Shown here in pieces: positions 36,423-46,224 of a DNA stretch of 53,269 nt (within the stretch, counting starts at the first letter, position 1; every line of letters begins with the position of its first letter). The position numbers and the translations under genes are program-made. Location of the stretch: contig CANLMQ010000039.1 of NCBI GenBank assembly GCA_947492175.1, positions 1-53,269 on the forward strand. Reading direction: 5' to 3'. This DNA comes from an uncultured Draconibacterium sp. (GTDB lineage: Bacteria; Bacteroidota; Bacteroidia; Bacteroidales; Prolixibacteraceae). The notes beneath the pieces were generated by a model, which worked only from the letters and a program-made list of their open reading frames with translations, was not told where the DNA came from and did not search any database.

Positions 36423-36917
36423 TTAATTATTGAAATTCTTTCGAAAGTTTATCCTTAACGTATCTAAACCAACAAATTGACTCGTTGGAAACACAGCCAG
36501 CAAGAATAAGGTAACAGCTTCGATCAACGTCTTACTCACGACCAGGTAATTACCTTCATTAGGAATTGAATATTCCAGGCCAATCAGCGGCGGATTATTC
36601 AAATAGTAAACCAGCAACAAACCTGCTCCAACAAAAGCTGCTGTTCGGGCATATAAGCCCACAATCAGGCCAATGCCAATTACGATTAGCCCCCAAGTAT
36701 TCAGCAAGTCAGCTACAGCAAGCACGTGGCTATTTCCTGTAATCCATTCAGCCATCCCTTGCAACACCCATTTCGATTCACTCAAAAATCCGGCAGAGGA
36801 CCAGTTGGGATTTAGTAATTTGGATAATCCCTCATAAAGCAAATGCCATCCAATTAAAAAGCGAAGACTAACCAAGACTGACAATTGCGTTTTCGTCCAT
36901 ATTTTGTGTTGTTCCAT
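36423..36917 (-). CDS. DoxX-family membrane protein
   Basis: A 164-residue inner-membrane protein with four membrane segments, with the family's RFLIGWHLLYEGLSKL near the start and FVGAGLLLVYYLNNPPL in the middle. DoxX proteins relate to a thiosulfate:quinone oxidoreductase subunit and often accompany exported oxidoreductases. It precedes the Tat-dependent Gfo/Idh gene, so it may pass electrons or hold the enzyme at the membrane. That role is inference. Confidence 0.85.
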   Translation of the reverse strand: MEQHKIWTKTQLSVLVSLRFLIGWHLLYEGLSKLLNPNWSSAGFLSESKWVLQGMAEWITGNSHVLAVADLLNTWGLIVIGIGLIVGLYARTAAFVGAGLLLVYYLNNPPLIGLEYSIPNEGNYLVVSKTLIEAVTLFLLAVFPTSQFVGLDTLRINFRKNFNN

Positions 36918-36929
36918 ATTGTCTCCCTT

Positions 36930-39900
36930 CTAGTTCAATTTAGTCAACTGCATGAGTAAACGATAATCTGTTGTTTGATTTTCAAGCAAAGAGGCAGAAG
37001 ACCTGTTTCCCCGGAAGATTTGATCGACCCAAGTCATTATTTCACTTTCTGGGTATTTCGCCAGTCCATGTTTCAATAAAGTTTCTGCAGCTTCAGAATC
37101 TCCATGGACCTGAAAAGCCCAAACGGTAACCAAATCATTTACGGCCGGCTTATGCCCTCCATCTTCCTCTAAGAACGGGTGATTATGCCTAAGATCATCA
37201 ATGATTTGCCTGGCCTCATTGATCCGTCCTAAGCCATCATAACACAAGTAAAGCATCCACTTTTCCAAGCGCTCATCAATTTCAGAAGAATAAGGTTTCC
37301 CCACTCCCAAATTTTCAGGCCACTCCAGCGCCTTATTAACTGTCACTAAGGCTTTCTTATATTGATGTTTCTTTAGCTGACCGAAAGCTAGCATCAACTG
37401 TGCTTCCCGATAAAGCTCCCGTCCTTCGGTTGCTCCTTCGTTTGGTAAAATCTGTGCTTGCTGCAAAGAAGAAGCTGCCTTTTTAAATTCGCCATTTCGA
37501 ATTAAGCATTTGGCGTGCAAGAGCTCCAATGGATCGTTCTCAGGAAAACGAGACAAATAATCGCGAGCGATGGTTAAGGCTTCTGCAAAATCATGGCTTT
37601 CTAAATATGCTTCAATTAACCACTTACCATAGCGCCATTGATTGCCATCTAGTTGCATCGCGTATTTCAAATCGTCCAGCGCAACTTCTTTTTTGTTTTT
37701 TTGAATTTCAGACTGCAGTTTAAAGCGAGCAGCGTAAAACGGTGCATATTCGGGCTTGCTTCCACAATTATTAAAAAGAGAACTCGCCAAGTTCAAATTG
37801 TTTTTACTCCAATGAATCAGTCCCAAGTGATATTTCAACATCCAATGATCCGCTCTCTTGCGCAGTTGCTCTATCATCTCAGCCGTTTCGGCTCGGAAAG
37901 GAAAGCTTAGTTCCAAGTTTAGCTGATCAAATACCACCGGTTGATTCGTTAGATAAGCCAGCCAATAGGCTTGCTCCACCGAATGCGGTGCCAATTGTAG
38001 CACTTGAATGGCATCATTATTCAAGCCCAATCGCCAATAAAAAACAGCCAGTTCCAGATATGTTTGATCTGGCATTTCAGACCGCACAAGAGCTGTGAAG
38101 TCTTGTTTTGCATCCTCCGTTGTGTTCCACAAGTAATATTCAAATCGAGCAAAATGATTTAATGGATCCAAAGAATCAATTTTTTCAAGCACAAGCCTTG
38201 CCTTTTGCCTCTCCCCCTGTAACCGGTAAGCAATTGTTTGCAATTTGTAAGCATCTACTGCTTTAACATTGAACTCAAGTGCCTTCTCAGCGTGAACCTC
38301 CGCTTGGGACAAATCTCCTTCTTTTAGATACAATGAAGCCAAAGCAATATTGGCAGCACTTCGGAATCCCATATCCACGGCAGCCAGGTCAAAACCGTCT
38401 TTTGCGTCGGTTATATTTCCTAATCGATGATTGATCAAACCATAGTAATAGTTCGCTCCAGGATCATAAGTATCTACCCGAAGAGCTTTTATTACCGTTT
38501 GCAAAGCCTCCTCATAAAGCATCTTCCGGTATTGTAACGAGGCCATCTCAACCAAAGCCGGCAGATAGTTCGGATTGGTCAATAAACATTTCTCAATGAA
38601 TGGCTCTCCTGCGACATAATCCCGTTGTCTGATTTTCTCTTTCCCTTGAAGAAAAAGCCCATAAGTCGACTCCCAATCAAAATCAGCCAGAGCCTCCATC
38701 GGTCGATTCAGTTGATTGTGTTTGGGATTTGCATTGTATTCCAGCTTTTGTTCTCCCAATATGATCCTTAAAGAATCCAGACTTCCGTTGAATGCTATCG
38801 AATCAGCCCAGAGCTCCATTGGCTGGAGGGTTAAGTCAGCCTTATAAACTGTTCGACTTCCATTCGTGACTTTAAGCTCTTCAGCCAATGTTTGCAAGGG
38901 ATAAAACCAAAGCTTTAACCAACCTTCATCCTGCTTTACATTTAGAACACCATAAGGATTGGCCTCTGCAATGCCCTGTGTTCCTGATGTTGGAAACCAA
39001 TACTCAGTCCAGGTATCTGCAGTGTACGGGAAAAAGCTCCGGTGTTTGAAGGGCGTTTGCGTACTTTTTGCGTCAGCCTGGTTGAATAGCCGACCACTTT
39101 GGATTTCCACATACTGACCATCATTATCTGTTAAAAGGTCTTCCCAAATCATGCCCTCTTGCGAAAGTCCCCAAATCCATACTTTACGCCCTGGTTTCTC
39201 TCCGTAGGTAGAATAACGAACAGACCCAAAATTCTCATCATGCCAGTAGCCGCCAAAAAAATTCGATCGTTCTCCGACAATATGATACGACTTATAAGTC
39301 CCAAAATTGTTGTTCTCGTAAAATGAAAGATCTTTCCCCGTGGCCTGATCCAACGGCCAGCTTGCAGCAACCCCATCGTGCCCAAGATGATGCGTGCCTG
39401 GAAAAATGAATTGAAGGTTGCCTTTAGCTTTGATGGCTGCATTCATCCAGGTATAATAAGGTTGCTCTAGTTCTGAGGAGTTGTACCAAAACGAACGCGT
39501 GGTAAAATAAGCCTTATCATTTGGAAGGTTTATTTCCAATCGCCAACTGGTACGCGTCAACAAATCCAAAACTCCAATGATGCAACTTACACTTCCATCA
39601 TCCTTTTTCAGGATTCGATAATCCACCGGCGTTGCGCAATTGGGAGTATGTCCCATAATTCCATAGTTTGCTTCAATTCCCCCACTTGTCCATGGGCCAC
39701 GCATGGCAACATCCCTAAATTTGACTACCTGATTATCATACAGAAATGATTTTCCTGTAGTCTTGTCAATTGCAGTCCATATTTTACCTCCGATTTCGGG
39801 TAAAATCTGAACTTTCAGAAAATCATTTTCGAGCTCCACAACTTTCCATTCCATCTGGCTAGGTTCATTGGTATAACCATCGTACCGATAATAGGGGTAA

Positions 39901-40049
39901 AACTTTCCTATGTTTGGAATCGGGTCAGGATCAGAAAACGGATAGCTTGTAAATACTTTTTGATACTCACGAACAAGTGTGTTAGGCTGTGAAAATCCCC
40001 AACTGGAGATCAACAACACCCCAAGCGCAGTTAGTAATAATTGCTTCAT
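36930..40049 (-). CDS. DUF5107 and TPR-repeat protein, exported
   Basis: A 1039-residue protein with a signal peptide ending near SWGFSQ (residue 21). Residues about 30-345 form the DUF5107 domain (YPYYRYDGYT, VQILPEIGGKIWTAIDK, FIFPGTHHLGHDG), a galactose-mutarotase-like beta-sandwich; EIGGKI with downstream His residues recalls sugar-binding sites. About 465-1030 is a long run of TPR helices. The function of the family is not established. Its place in the operon between a peptidase and an oxidoreductase suggests binding or conversion of a sugar in the periplasm. Confidence 0.83.
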   Translation of the reverse strand: MKQLLLTALGVLLISSWGFSQPNTLVREYQKVFTSYPFSDPDPIPNIGKFYPYYRYDGYTNEPSQMEWKVVELENDFLKVQILPEIGGKIWTAIDKTTGKSFLYDNQVVKFRDVAMRGPWTSGGIEANYGIMGHTPNCATPVDYRILKKDDGSVSCIIGVLDLLTRTSWRLEINLPNDKAYFTTRSFWYNSSELEQPYYTWMNAAIKAKGNLQFIFPGTHHLGHDGVAASWPLDQATGKDLSFYENNNFGTYKSYHIVGERSNFFGGYWHDENFGSVRYSTYGEKPGRKVWIWGLSQEGMIWEDLLTDNDGQYVEIQSGRLFNQADAKSTQTPFKHRSFFPYTADTWTEYWFPTSGTQGIAEANPYGVLNVKQDEGWLKLWFYPLQTLAEELKVTNGSRTVYKADLTLQPMELWADSIAFNGSLDSLRIILGEQKLEYNANPKHNQLNRPMEALADFDWESTYGLFLQGKEKIRQRDYVAGEPFIEKCLLTNPNYLPALVEMASLQYRKMLYEEALQTVIKALRVDTYDPGANYYYGLINHRLGNITDAKDGFDLAAVDMGFRSAANIALASLYLKEGDLSQAEVHAEKALEFNVKAVDAYKLQTIAYRLQGERQKARLVLEKIDSLDPLNHFARFEYYLWNTTEDAKQDFTALVRSEMPDQTYLELAVFYWRLGLNNDAIQVLQLAPHSVEQAYWLAYLTNQPVVFDQLNLELSFPFRAETAEMIEQLRKRADHWMLKYHLGLIHWSKNNLNLASSLFNNCGSKPEYAPFYAARFKLQSEIQKNKKEVALDDLKYAMQLDGNQWRYGKWLIEAYLESHDFAEALTIARDYLSRFPENDPLELLHAKCLIRNGEFKKAASSLQQAQILPNEGATEGRELYREAQLMLAFGQLKKHQYKKALVTVNKALEWPENLGVGKPYSSEIDERLEKWMLYLCYDGLGRINEARQIIDDLRHNHPFLEEDGGHKPAVNDLVTVWAFQVHGDSEAAETLLKHGLAKYPESEIMTWVDQIFRGNRSSASLLENQTTDYRLLMQLTKLN

Positions 40050-40052
40050 AAT

Positions 40053-41219
40053 CTATTCTTCAAGGGTCCAGTACAAACGGTCGTTCAGTGCATAATCCAA
40101 CATTTCATCATACAGCAGTAGCTGGATATCCAGAATGTCTTCATAAGTTACAAATGGCTCCGAAATTCGGTCTGAGACCGTCCCATCGTTATTTTCATAA
40201 GCAAAGGCCATGGTCCCTGAAAGATTATGCAACGCACAAACCAAATTAAAACTATCATGTGGTGGAAACTCATCATCTTCCTTTCGTGGAACGCGTAACA
40301 GCGAATCCGGCATATAGGATAACTGAGCCTCTTTGTAACGGTTGTTCAGCCTTTTTTCGAGATCGTAAACCCGTTCCTTCATGTACCAAGCTGAATACAT
40401 CGGATTATAAATGGCCGGAGGAGTTTCATGTGAATGAACTGTAACAGTCATGTCAGGAGCTTCCTTTCTGGTGATCTCTAAAATTGCTTTCGTCTCAGCA
40501 GTCATCGGGTGAAAGAATTCATCGTGCATAATATTGACCCCTGCATCATTGAAATAGGACCCTAAAATGCCCACATCACCCACCATTGGATGATTGGATT
40601 TGGCTCCTGGCCATCCCCACATGGAACCGTCTCTTCGCGTTCCCTGCCCATACTTGGTGACCATATCTTCGTGTAAACCCAAGAAACTATCATATGGACA
40701 TCTTCTTCGCCCATCCGGATTGGCGCAAGGGATAATAATCACCCGGCATTGCTCAATCTTTTGTTGCAGTTCTGACCAATCCTGGCCACGGTAATCCTTT
40801 CCGGTTTCAGCAATATGAATTAAGTTGACCAAGCCAACAATTCCCTCTACTTCCTGTCCATGTACCGGGCCAATAATAAAAACGACAGGTTTTGTGTCCG
40901 GACCTTTTTGCGCATAATATGCCGGATTTCGCGCGGCCACTGCCGAATTATAATTCGCCTGAGAATGAAATTCCTCTTTTTCACCATAATACACCGCATA
41001 AACAGGCAAGCCTCCAGGGGAAATAGCAACTGCTTCAACCTTTCCTTTTTCAACTAAGGCAAGTTCTTCATCAATATGTTTTAGTTTTGATTTGAAGAAG
41101 AAAGGTAAATCCGTGTTGTTCGGAGGATCTCCTTCAGCTATTTGAACTTGTGCATTCGCAATTTCTATCGAAAAAGTAAAGCAAAGAATAATAAGTAGTT
41201 TAGTTATTACAGATTTCAT
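40053..41219 (-). CDS. Peptidase M14 family zinc carboxypeptidase, exported
   Basis: A 388-residue zinc peptidase with signal peptide ending near ANAQ (residue 24). Zinc ligands His120 and Glu123 in GPVHGQEVEG, NPDGR (167-171), third zinc ligand in VHSHE (261-265) and catalytic Glu342 in FAYENNDG are all present. It differs from the 867-residue M14 protein at 11253 in size and sequence. Only three bases separate it from the DUF5107 gene. It may remove amino acids or peptides from a substituted glycan or glycoprotein. Confidence 0.88.
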   Translation of the reverse strand: MKSVITKLLIILCFTFSIEIANAQVQIAEGDPPNNTDLPFFFKSKLKHIDEELALVEKGKVEAVAISPGGLPVYAVYYGEKEEFHSQANYNSAVAARNPAYYAQKGPDTKPVVFIIGPVHGQEVEGIVGLVNLIHIAETGKDYRGQDWSELQQKIEQCRVIIIPCANPDGRRRCPYDSFLGLHEDMVTKYGQGTRRDGSMWGWPGAKSNHPMVGDVGILGSYFNDAGVNIMHDEFFHPMTAETKAILEITRKEAPDMTVTVHSHETPPAIYNPMYSAWYMKERVYDLEKRLNNRYKEAQLSYMPDSLLRVPRKEDDEFPPHDSFNLVCALHNLSGTMAFAYENNDGTVSDRISEPFVTYEDILDIQLLLYDEMLDYALNDRLYWTLEE

Positions 41220-41261
41220 TTTATCTAAGTTTAAGTGAATACATTTTTGATTTCTTCTCGT

Positions 41262-43694
41262 TCAATAGGCAAGTTTTGGTGTTTTGATATCTTCAATCGT
41301 TTGCTGGGTTCCTTTCGCAGGACCATGCCAAACACCACCTCCAAATGTGATAATGAATATTTTATTCGGATCATTGGGATCAATCTCCACTCTTTTCCCC
41401 CACTTGAAATTGTATCCCTTTATTCGGGTCCAGCTTCTGCCCCCATCAACTGAGCGATAGGCAGAACCATTGAATCCGCAAGCATAATAGGTTTTGTTTC
41501 GGGGATCATAACTGAGGTCATGAATGTGCTGATCTTCAACCAAAACATTCGACCATGTTTTTCCTTCGTCTTGCGAAAGGTAAATTCCTCCTCCCTCGTC
41601 CGGGCAGAACTTCCCATTGTTTTTTCGTCCCCAGGCAGACAGCAGAAAGTGCCTGGAATCGAAAGCATCTATTATCAAAGAAGTTGGCGCATTGACACCT
41701 GAAGGCATTTTCACTTCTTGCCAGGTTTCAGCATTATCATCCGAACGATAAAGGGCACCGTCATCCTCATTCCCAATGCTTCCATCCTCACTTCGTCTAC
41801 TCTGAATTAAAAACAGAACGCCATCCTGCTTTCGCCTTTCAATCCTCCAAGCAAGTGGTTCATTTCCTCTTATTCCTTTATTCTTCAGTTGCCAACTCTG
41901 TCCGCCATCAACCGATTTATATACTCCTTTTCCAAAGGCACAGGCATATAAAATTCGCTGATCCGGATCGCTATCCTCATCAAGGATGATATGCGTAAAA
42001 GCAGCTTCTCCAAGTTGATTGCTTACAGGAGTCCATGTACGACCTGCATTTTCGGAGAATAAAATCCCTCCCTTAAAATTCCCGACTCCTCCAGCTCTCC
42101 ACATTTTGGGCCTTGGAAGATCATGCGTTCCACTCATAACCGCCCAAACTCTTCCAGCTACGTCCGGATCAAACACCAGCCAGTAAGTACTGTTTATCCA
42201 ACTTGCAGGAATCCCATTATTTCGGGTTGCACTCTCCCAACTTTCACCTCCATCAAAACTTTCCATCAATCCGGTATCGGTATTCAGCAGAAAAACATGC
42301 TTCCGATCAAAAGGGTCAAACACGATTCCGTAACCGGTGGTCACTTGTAAACCCTTGGAACGCCATCCCCCATTTTCCAATTTATTGCTATAAACTTGTT
42401 GCCAGCTTTTACCTCCATTCCTTGTTTTAACTGTTCGTCCAAAGTCTGTTGTGTAGACAATATTGGGATTTGTAGGAGCAACGCCAATGGCAAAAGGATT
42501 TTCGCCCCAGCCCGGGCCAAAGCGTTCATTCAACCAGCCCCCATAAAAATTTGCAGCAGGAAAGCTTTTCCCATCAGAGAATTGGTCAATCCAAGATAAC
42601 TCCCAGGTTTGACCATAATCCTGGCTTTTAGCAACTCCAATTGCTTCTGTTTGTTTATCGATCGTCAAGTTGTTAAAGGACACATAGACAACCTCCGGAT
42701 TATCGCGACATGTCGAAATGCTTCTCCACTCCGGGGCAGCTGCTCCTTCTTCATGCAAACGAAGAAGCCCCTCCTGACGGTTTTCCCATGTTTCCCCACC
42801 ATCTTCGCTGTAAAAAATTCCTAAAAGCTCCTTCGTTGCATTAAAATAGCCTTTGCCGGAAATAGCATAAATGATGAATTTATCCTCCTTCGAATTGAAT
42901 CCAGCCGAATAATTGGTTACATACTTTACGCCTGATGGACCTGAATTTCTTTTCCAGATCCCATTTTTCCGAACAAACACGGAGTTCTTTCCCGTAACGA
43001 ATATTGTACGGTCATTTATTGGAGATAATGGGCGAATGAAAACATCCTGAATGCCATCTTCTAAATCCCGCTCTTTCTTCCAATGCAATCCTCCATCATT
43101 CGAAATAAACAGGGCTGTCAAACCATCACTGGTGATAACAGCAAACAACTTTTCAGGGTTAGCCGGATCAACAGCCAGAGCAAGAACGCTACTTTCCGTG
43201 CTATCCTTGGTAACAATCTTTTCCTGGGCGTGATCTCCTTTGGAAACAAGGCCAACAACCTCCTCTGGCGATGGGTATACAAGGCTCCAGCTAATTCCTT
43301 TATCAGTACTTTTGAATAGGCCAATGGAATTTGCGTAGATCGTATTTGAATCAACCGGATCGAACACGAAAAAGTTAACCGCCCCGCGAAGATTGAACAT
43401 TCGCCATGATTGGCCTCCATTGTAGGTTATAAAAGAACCAGTCATATCACAACTTACCAAGGCAATCTTAGGGTCATGGGGACTTACTGTAGGGCAAAAC
43501 ATTGCTCCACCTCCGCCAGGACCAACATACTCCCAATCACCATCTGCTCCTTCATCAAAATGACTTTGGTCACTAGTCAATGAATAACACGAGCTTATCT
43601 CGTAAAAACAGATAGAAACCAAGGCAATCAAAAAAAGTACTCGAAGGATTTTCTGATAGCCCTGAACTTGAATTATTTGATGATCTTTTGCCAT
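41262..43694 (-). CDS. GH74-like tandem beta-propeller lipoprotein (BNR/Asp-box repeats), copy 1
   Basis: An 810-residue lipoprotein with candidate lipobox Cys36. At least ten Asp-box motifs (such as SNDGGLHW, SEDGGETW, SFDGGESW, SVDGGQSW, SVDGGRSW) spread over the whole length, as in the two seven-bladed propellers of GH74 xyloglucanases. VGPGGGGAMFCPTVSPHDP and CDMTGSF place Asp83 where GH74 has its N-terminal catalytic Asp, and Asp473 in NTDTG where it has the second. No sialidase FRIP motif is seen. It is probably a surface endo-glycanase or glycan binder acting with SusC/SusD. It is a tandem paralogue of the next gene upstream. Confidence 0.82.
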   Translation of the reverse strand: MAKDHQIIQVQGYQKILRVLFLIALVSICFYEISSCYSLTSDQSHFDEGADGDWEYVGPGGGGAMFCPTVSPHDPKIALVSCDMTGSFITYNGGQSWRMFNLRGAVNFFVFDPVDSNTIYANSIGLFKSTDKGISWSLVYPSPEEVVGLVSKGDHAQEKIVTKDSTESSVLALAVDPANPEKLFAVITSDGLTALFISNDGGLHWKKERDLEDGIQDVFIRPLSPINDRTIFVTGKNSVFVRKNGIWKRNSGPSGVKYVTNYSAGFNSKEDKFIIYAISGKGYFNATKELLGIFYSEDGGETWENRQEGLLRLHEEGAAAPEWRSISTCRDNPEVVYVSFNNLTIDKQTEAIGVAKSQDYGQTWELSWIDQFSDGKSFPAANFYGGWLNERFGPGWGENPFAIGVAPTNPNIVYTTDFGRTVKTRNGGKSWQQVYSNKLENGGWRSKGLQVTTGYGIVFDPFDRKHVFLLNTDTGLMESFDGGESWESATRNNGIPASWINSTYWLVFDPDVAGRVWAVMSGTHDLPRPKMWRAGGVGNFKGGILFSENAGRTWTPVSNQLGEAAFTHIILDEDSDPDQRILYACAFGKGVYKSVDGGQSWQLKNKGIRGNEPLAWRIERRKQDGVLFLIQSRRSEDGSIGNEDDGALYRSDDNAETWQEVKMPSGVNAPTSLIIDAFDSRHFLLSAWGRKNNGKFCPDEGGGIYLSQDEGKTWSNVLVEDQHIHDLSYDPRNKTYYACGFNGSAYRSVDGGRSWTRIKGYNFKWGKRVEIDPNDPNKIFIITFGGGVWHGPAKGTQQTIEDIKTPKLAY

Positions 43695-43706
43695 TTTAAC
43701 TACCCC

Positions 43707-46154
43707 CTACTCTGTTGCTGATAGACCATGCCAAACACTCGATCCAAAAGTGGTAATGTAGATTTTATCCAAGTCATTCTCATCAAGAACGACACGATGT
43801 CCCCAGTGAAAATCGTAACCTTTAATCTTTTGCCAACTCTGTCCGTAATCATCGCTGCGGTATGCAGCCTGATTGAACGTACAGCAATAAAGACGCCCTG
43901 AATGATATGGATCAACGGTTACATCATAGACATACAGATCATTGTCTAAAAGTTGTTCCCAAGTTTTACCACCATCTGCGGAAGTCCACACCCCTCCAGC
44001 CATATCGATCAACTCATTTCCGCCGGTTTCCCGGGCCACATCGGCTCCAATCAAATCACTCAGAAAAATATCGGACCAACAAGCCAGATAAAGTCGATCG
44101 GGGTTTAAAGGATCAACAGCCATTCCATTTGGAAATATGGCTTGCTCTGTTACACGAAGTTGCTCCCAGGTTTCAGCACCATTCACCGATTTATATACTG
44201 CCCCCTGACTATAAGCTCGTCGTGGCTTTCCATCACTATGCTTTGGCGTGGGACAAACAACCAGAAACAAATCACCGCTCTCTGACAGGTTTAATTCAAA
44301 AGAGCCCGTTGGGTTCTCAATTCCCTGGTTCATTAATGTCCAACTATGTCCATCATCGGTTGATTTGTATACTCCTTTGCTGTAAACACTTGCGTAAAGC
44401 GTCCGATGATTTGGGCGAGAGAAAGGATCAAGTACTATGGAAGTCACCGGAGAATCACTCCCCATCCCCTCAATCAGTGGTTCCCAAGAACCACCACCGT
44501 CAACCGAGAGGCAAACTCCTCCTTGTGCATGTTCTTTCCATTTCGGTGAGCGAGTCATTTTCCCTCGGGGAAAATCATGCATCGAAGACCATGCGGACCA
44601 AACTTTTCCCCGTACGGAAGGATCGAATACCATCCAATAGCAAGTATTGACCCAACGACCAGGAACGCCCGCAACTGATCGCTTCCAACTCTTACCCTCA
44701 TTATAAGAATGATGAAATCCTATATCCGTAAAACTAACTGCCAGATGACTGCTATCCCAAGGATCAAAATGAATCCCATACGAAGTGGTAACGTCCATTC
44801 CGCGGCTTGTGTAGGTTTTATCCTCATGAGGCTGGCTATACACTTCCTTCCAGCTTTTACCTCCATCCATCGTCTTCATTGTACGGTACCAATCTGTTAC
44901 AATCGCAACATTACCATCCTCCGGGTAAACCCCAACATCAATCAAACGAATATATTCTCCACCAAATGCTTCTTTCACCCATGCATCGTCCAGGTTTTCA
45001 GCGTCCAGACCATCTTTTATTCCATATTGACCGGAGCCACCTCCTCCTTTCCAAACCCAATTCCAATGTTCACCGGCATCAGCAGATGCTAAGGCTCCAT
45101 ACCAAAACCTTCGGGTTCCATCTTCCTCTTCTCCCAGATAACGATTTGCTATCAAATATACTTTAGCGGCATCATTCTCGGCACAAGCAATTTGACTATA
45201 GCTTGGCACTTCCTCACCTTCCTCATTGGTAATCAAAGGAGAATCAATTCGATTCCAGCTAACACCAAAGTCCTCCGTGAAAAACACGTCTGTTGGAGCA
45301 AATTCGTTTTGAGTTGATTCACGCTGATGAAGTGAGTAGAATACGACCTTACCATCTTCGGCCTTTACACCTCCAGTTACAGATGCAATGGAGCTCATAT
45401 ATTCAGGAAGTGTATTAGATGTCAATGATTCATCTTTCCGGTTAAATACAAATAATGACTTATGAGTAAAAAGATAAATTTCATCACTTGTTTGAGAAGC
45501 ATAGCTATAAATCAGTGGCGTATCTAAAGGAATTTCATGCCAGCTTTTTCCTGCGTTAAACGAACAAATAAATCGATCTCCTTTCCCGAGGTAAATATTT
45601 TCGGGCTTAACCGGATCAATCCGAATCATTTGGATTCGACTATTATCGGCATTATCCGTTTCCGACAATTTGGTTCTTAGGTGATAATTAGCATGATCGC
45701 CCAAAAAATATTCCTCAACCACCTCTTCTTTGGGAGGAAATATTTGCTCCCAGGCATTTCCTCCATTTTTAGACCGAATTAGTTTATTCGATCCCACATA
45801 AATTGTCTTACGATTAATAGGGTCAAAGGCATACGCTGTTGCCCCATTAGGCACATTAACCTGGGAGTAAGACTCTCCCCCATCCTCAGTGAGATAAGAA
45901 CCTGTCATATCACACCGCACAATAAATTCATCTGCAGTATGGTATGAGAAAGTAGGAATAAAGGTTGAACCTCCACCTCCAGAACCTATTCTTACCCAAG
46001 AATCCTCCGTAATCGCAAGCTTCTGATTTATATTGGTACATGTTGCCAAGAACAAAAATGCCCATACAATTTCCAGCCCACAGAACATAGTAGTTCTGCG
46101 TGTCACAAAAAATCTAATCATCGTATAACCAGTAAAGGCAGGGATATATGCCAA
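43707..46154 (-). CDS. GH74-like tandem beta-propeller lipoprotein (BNR/Asp-box repeats), copy 2
   Basis: An 815-residue lipoprotein; lipobox Cys39 in FLATC. The start may be the ATG of residue 12 (MIRFFV) rather than residue 1. It shares the layout of copy 1: IGSGGGGSTFIPTFS, Asp82 in CDMTGSY, Asp477 in SFTDIGF, both at GH74 catalytic positions, and about ten Asp boxes (LTEDGGESY, SFNAGKSW, TMDGGKSW, SVDGGGSW, SDDYGQSW). The two proteins differ enough in loops to suggest different cleavage sites on one polymer. A gap of 12 bp separates them, and 70 bp separate this gene from SusD. Confidence 0.82.
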   Translation of the reverse strand: MAYIPAFTGYTMIRFFVTRRTTMFCGLEIVWAFLFLATCTNINQKLAITEDSWVRIGSGGGGSTFIPTFSYHTADEFIVRCDMTGSYLTEDGGESYSQVNVPNGATAYAFDPINRKTIYVGSNKLIRSKNGGNAWEQIFPPKEEVVEEYFLGDHANYHLRTKLSETDNADNSRIQMIRIDPVKPENIYLGKGDRFICSFNAGKSWHEIPLDTPLIYSYASQTSDEIYLFTHKSLFVFNRKDESLTSNTLPEYMSSIASVTGGVKAEDGKVVFYSLHQRESTQNEFAPTDVFFTEDFGVSWNRIDSPLITNEEGEEVPSYSQIACAENDAAKVYLIANRYLGEEEDGTRRFWYGALASADAGEHWNWVWKGGGGSGQYGIKDGLDAENLDDAWVKEAFGGEYIRLIDVGVYPEDGNVAIVTDWYRTMKTMDGGKSWKEVYSQPHEDKTYTSRGMDVTTSYGIHFDPWDSSHLAVSFTDIGFHHSYNEGKSWKRSVAGVPGRWVNTCYWMVFDPSVRGKVWSAWSSMHDFPRGKMTRSPKWKEHAQGGVCLSVDGGGSWEPLIEGMGSDSPVTSIVLDPFSRPNHRTLYASVYSKGVYKSTDDGHSWTLMNQGIENPTGSFELNLSESGDLFLVVCPTPKHSDGKPRRAYSQGAVYKSVNGAETWEQLRVTEQAIFPNGMAVDPLNPDRLYLACWSDIFLSDLIGADVARETGGNELIDMAGGVWTSADGGKTWEQLLDNDLYVYDVTVDPYHSGRLYCCTFNQAAYRSDDYGQSWQKIKGYDFHWGHRVVLDENDLDKIYITTFGSSVWHGLSATE

Positions 46155-46224
46155 GCCGACAAACGGCTCAGCATATATTTGCAGTGTTTGTTAGGAGTCC
46201 ACCCAGACTTCCCAAACTCAAAAA

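Noticed and set aside
43907..44650. 247-codon plus-strand frame inside propeller copy 2
   Set aside because: Composition (His, Pro, Ser rich) is that of an antisense shadow of the Asp-box repeats.
41262..46154. Sialidases (GH33)
   Set aside because: Asp boxes alone suggested this, but there is no FRIP motif and no visible arginine triad; the two-propeller length and the Asp positions fit GH74 better.
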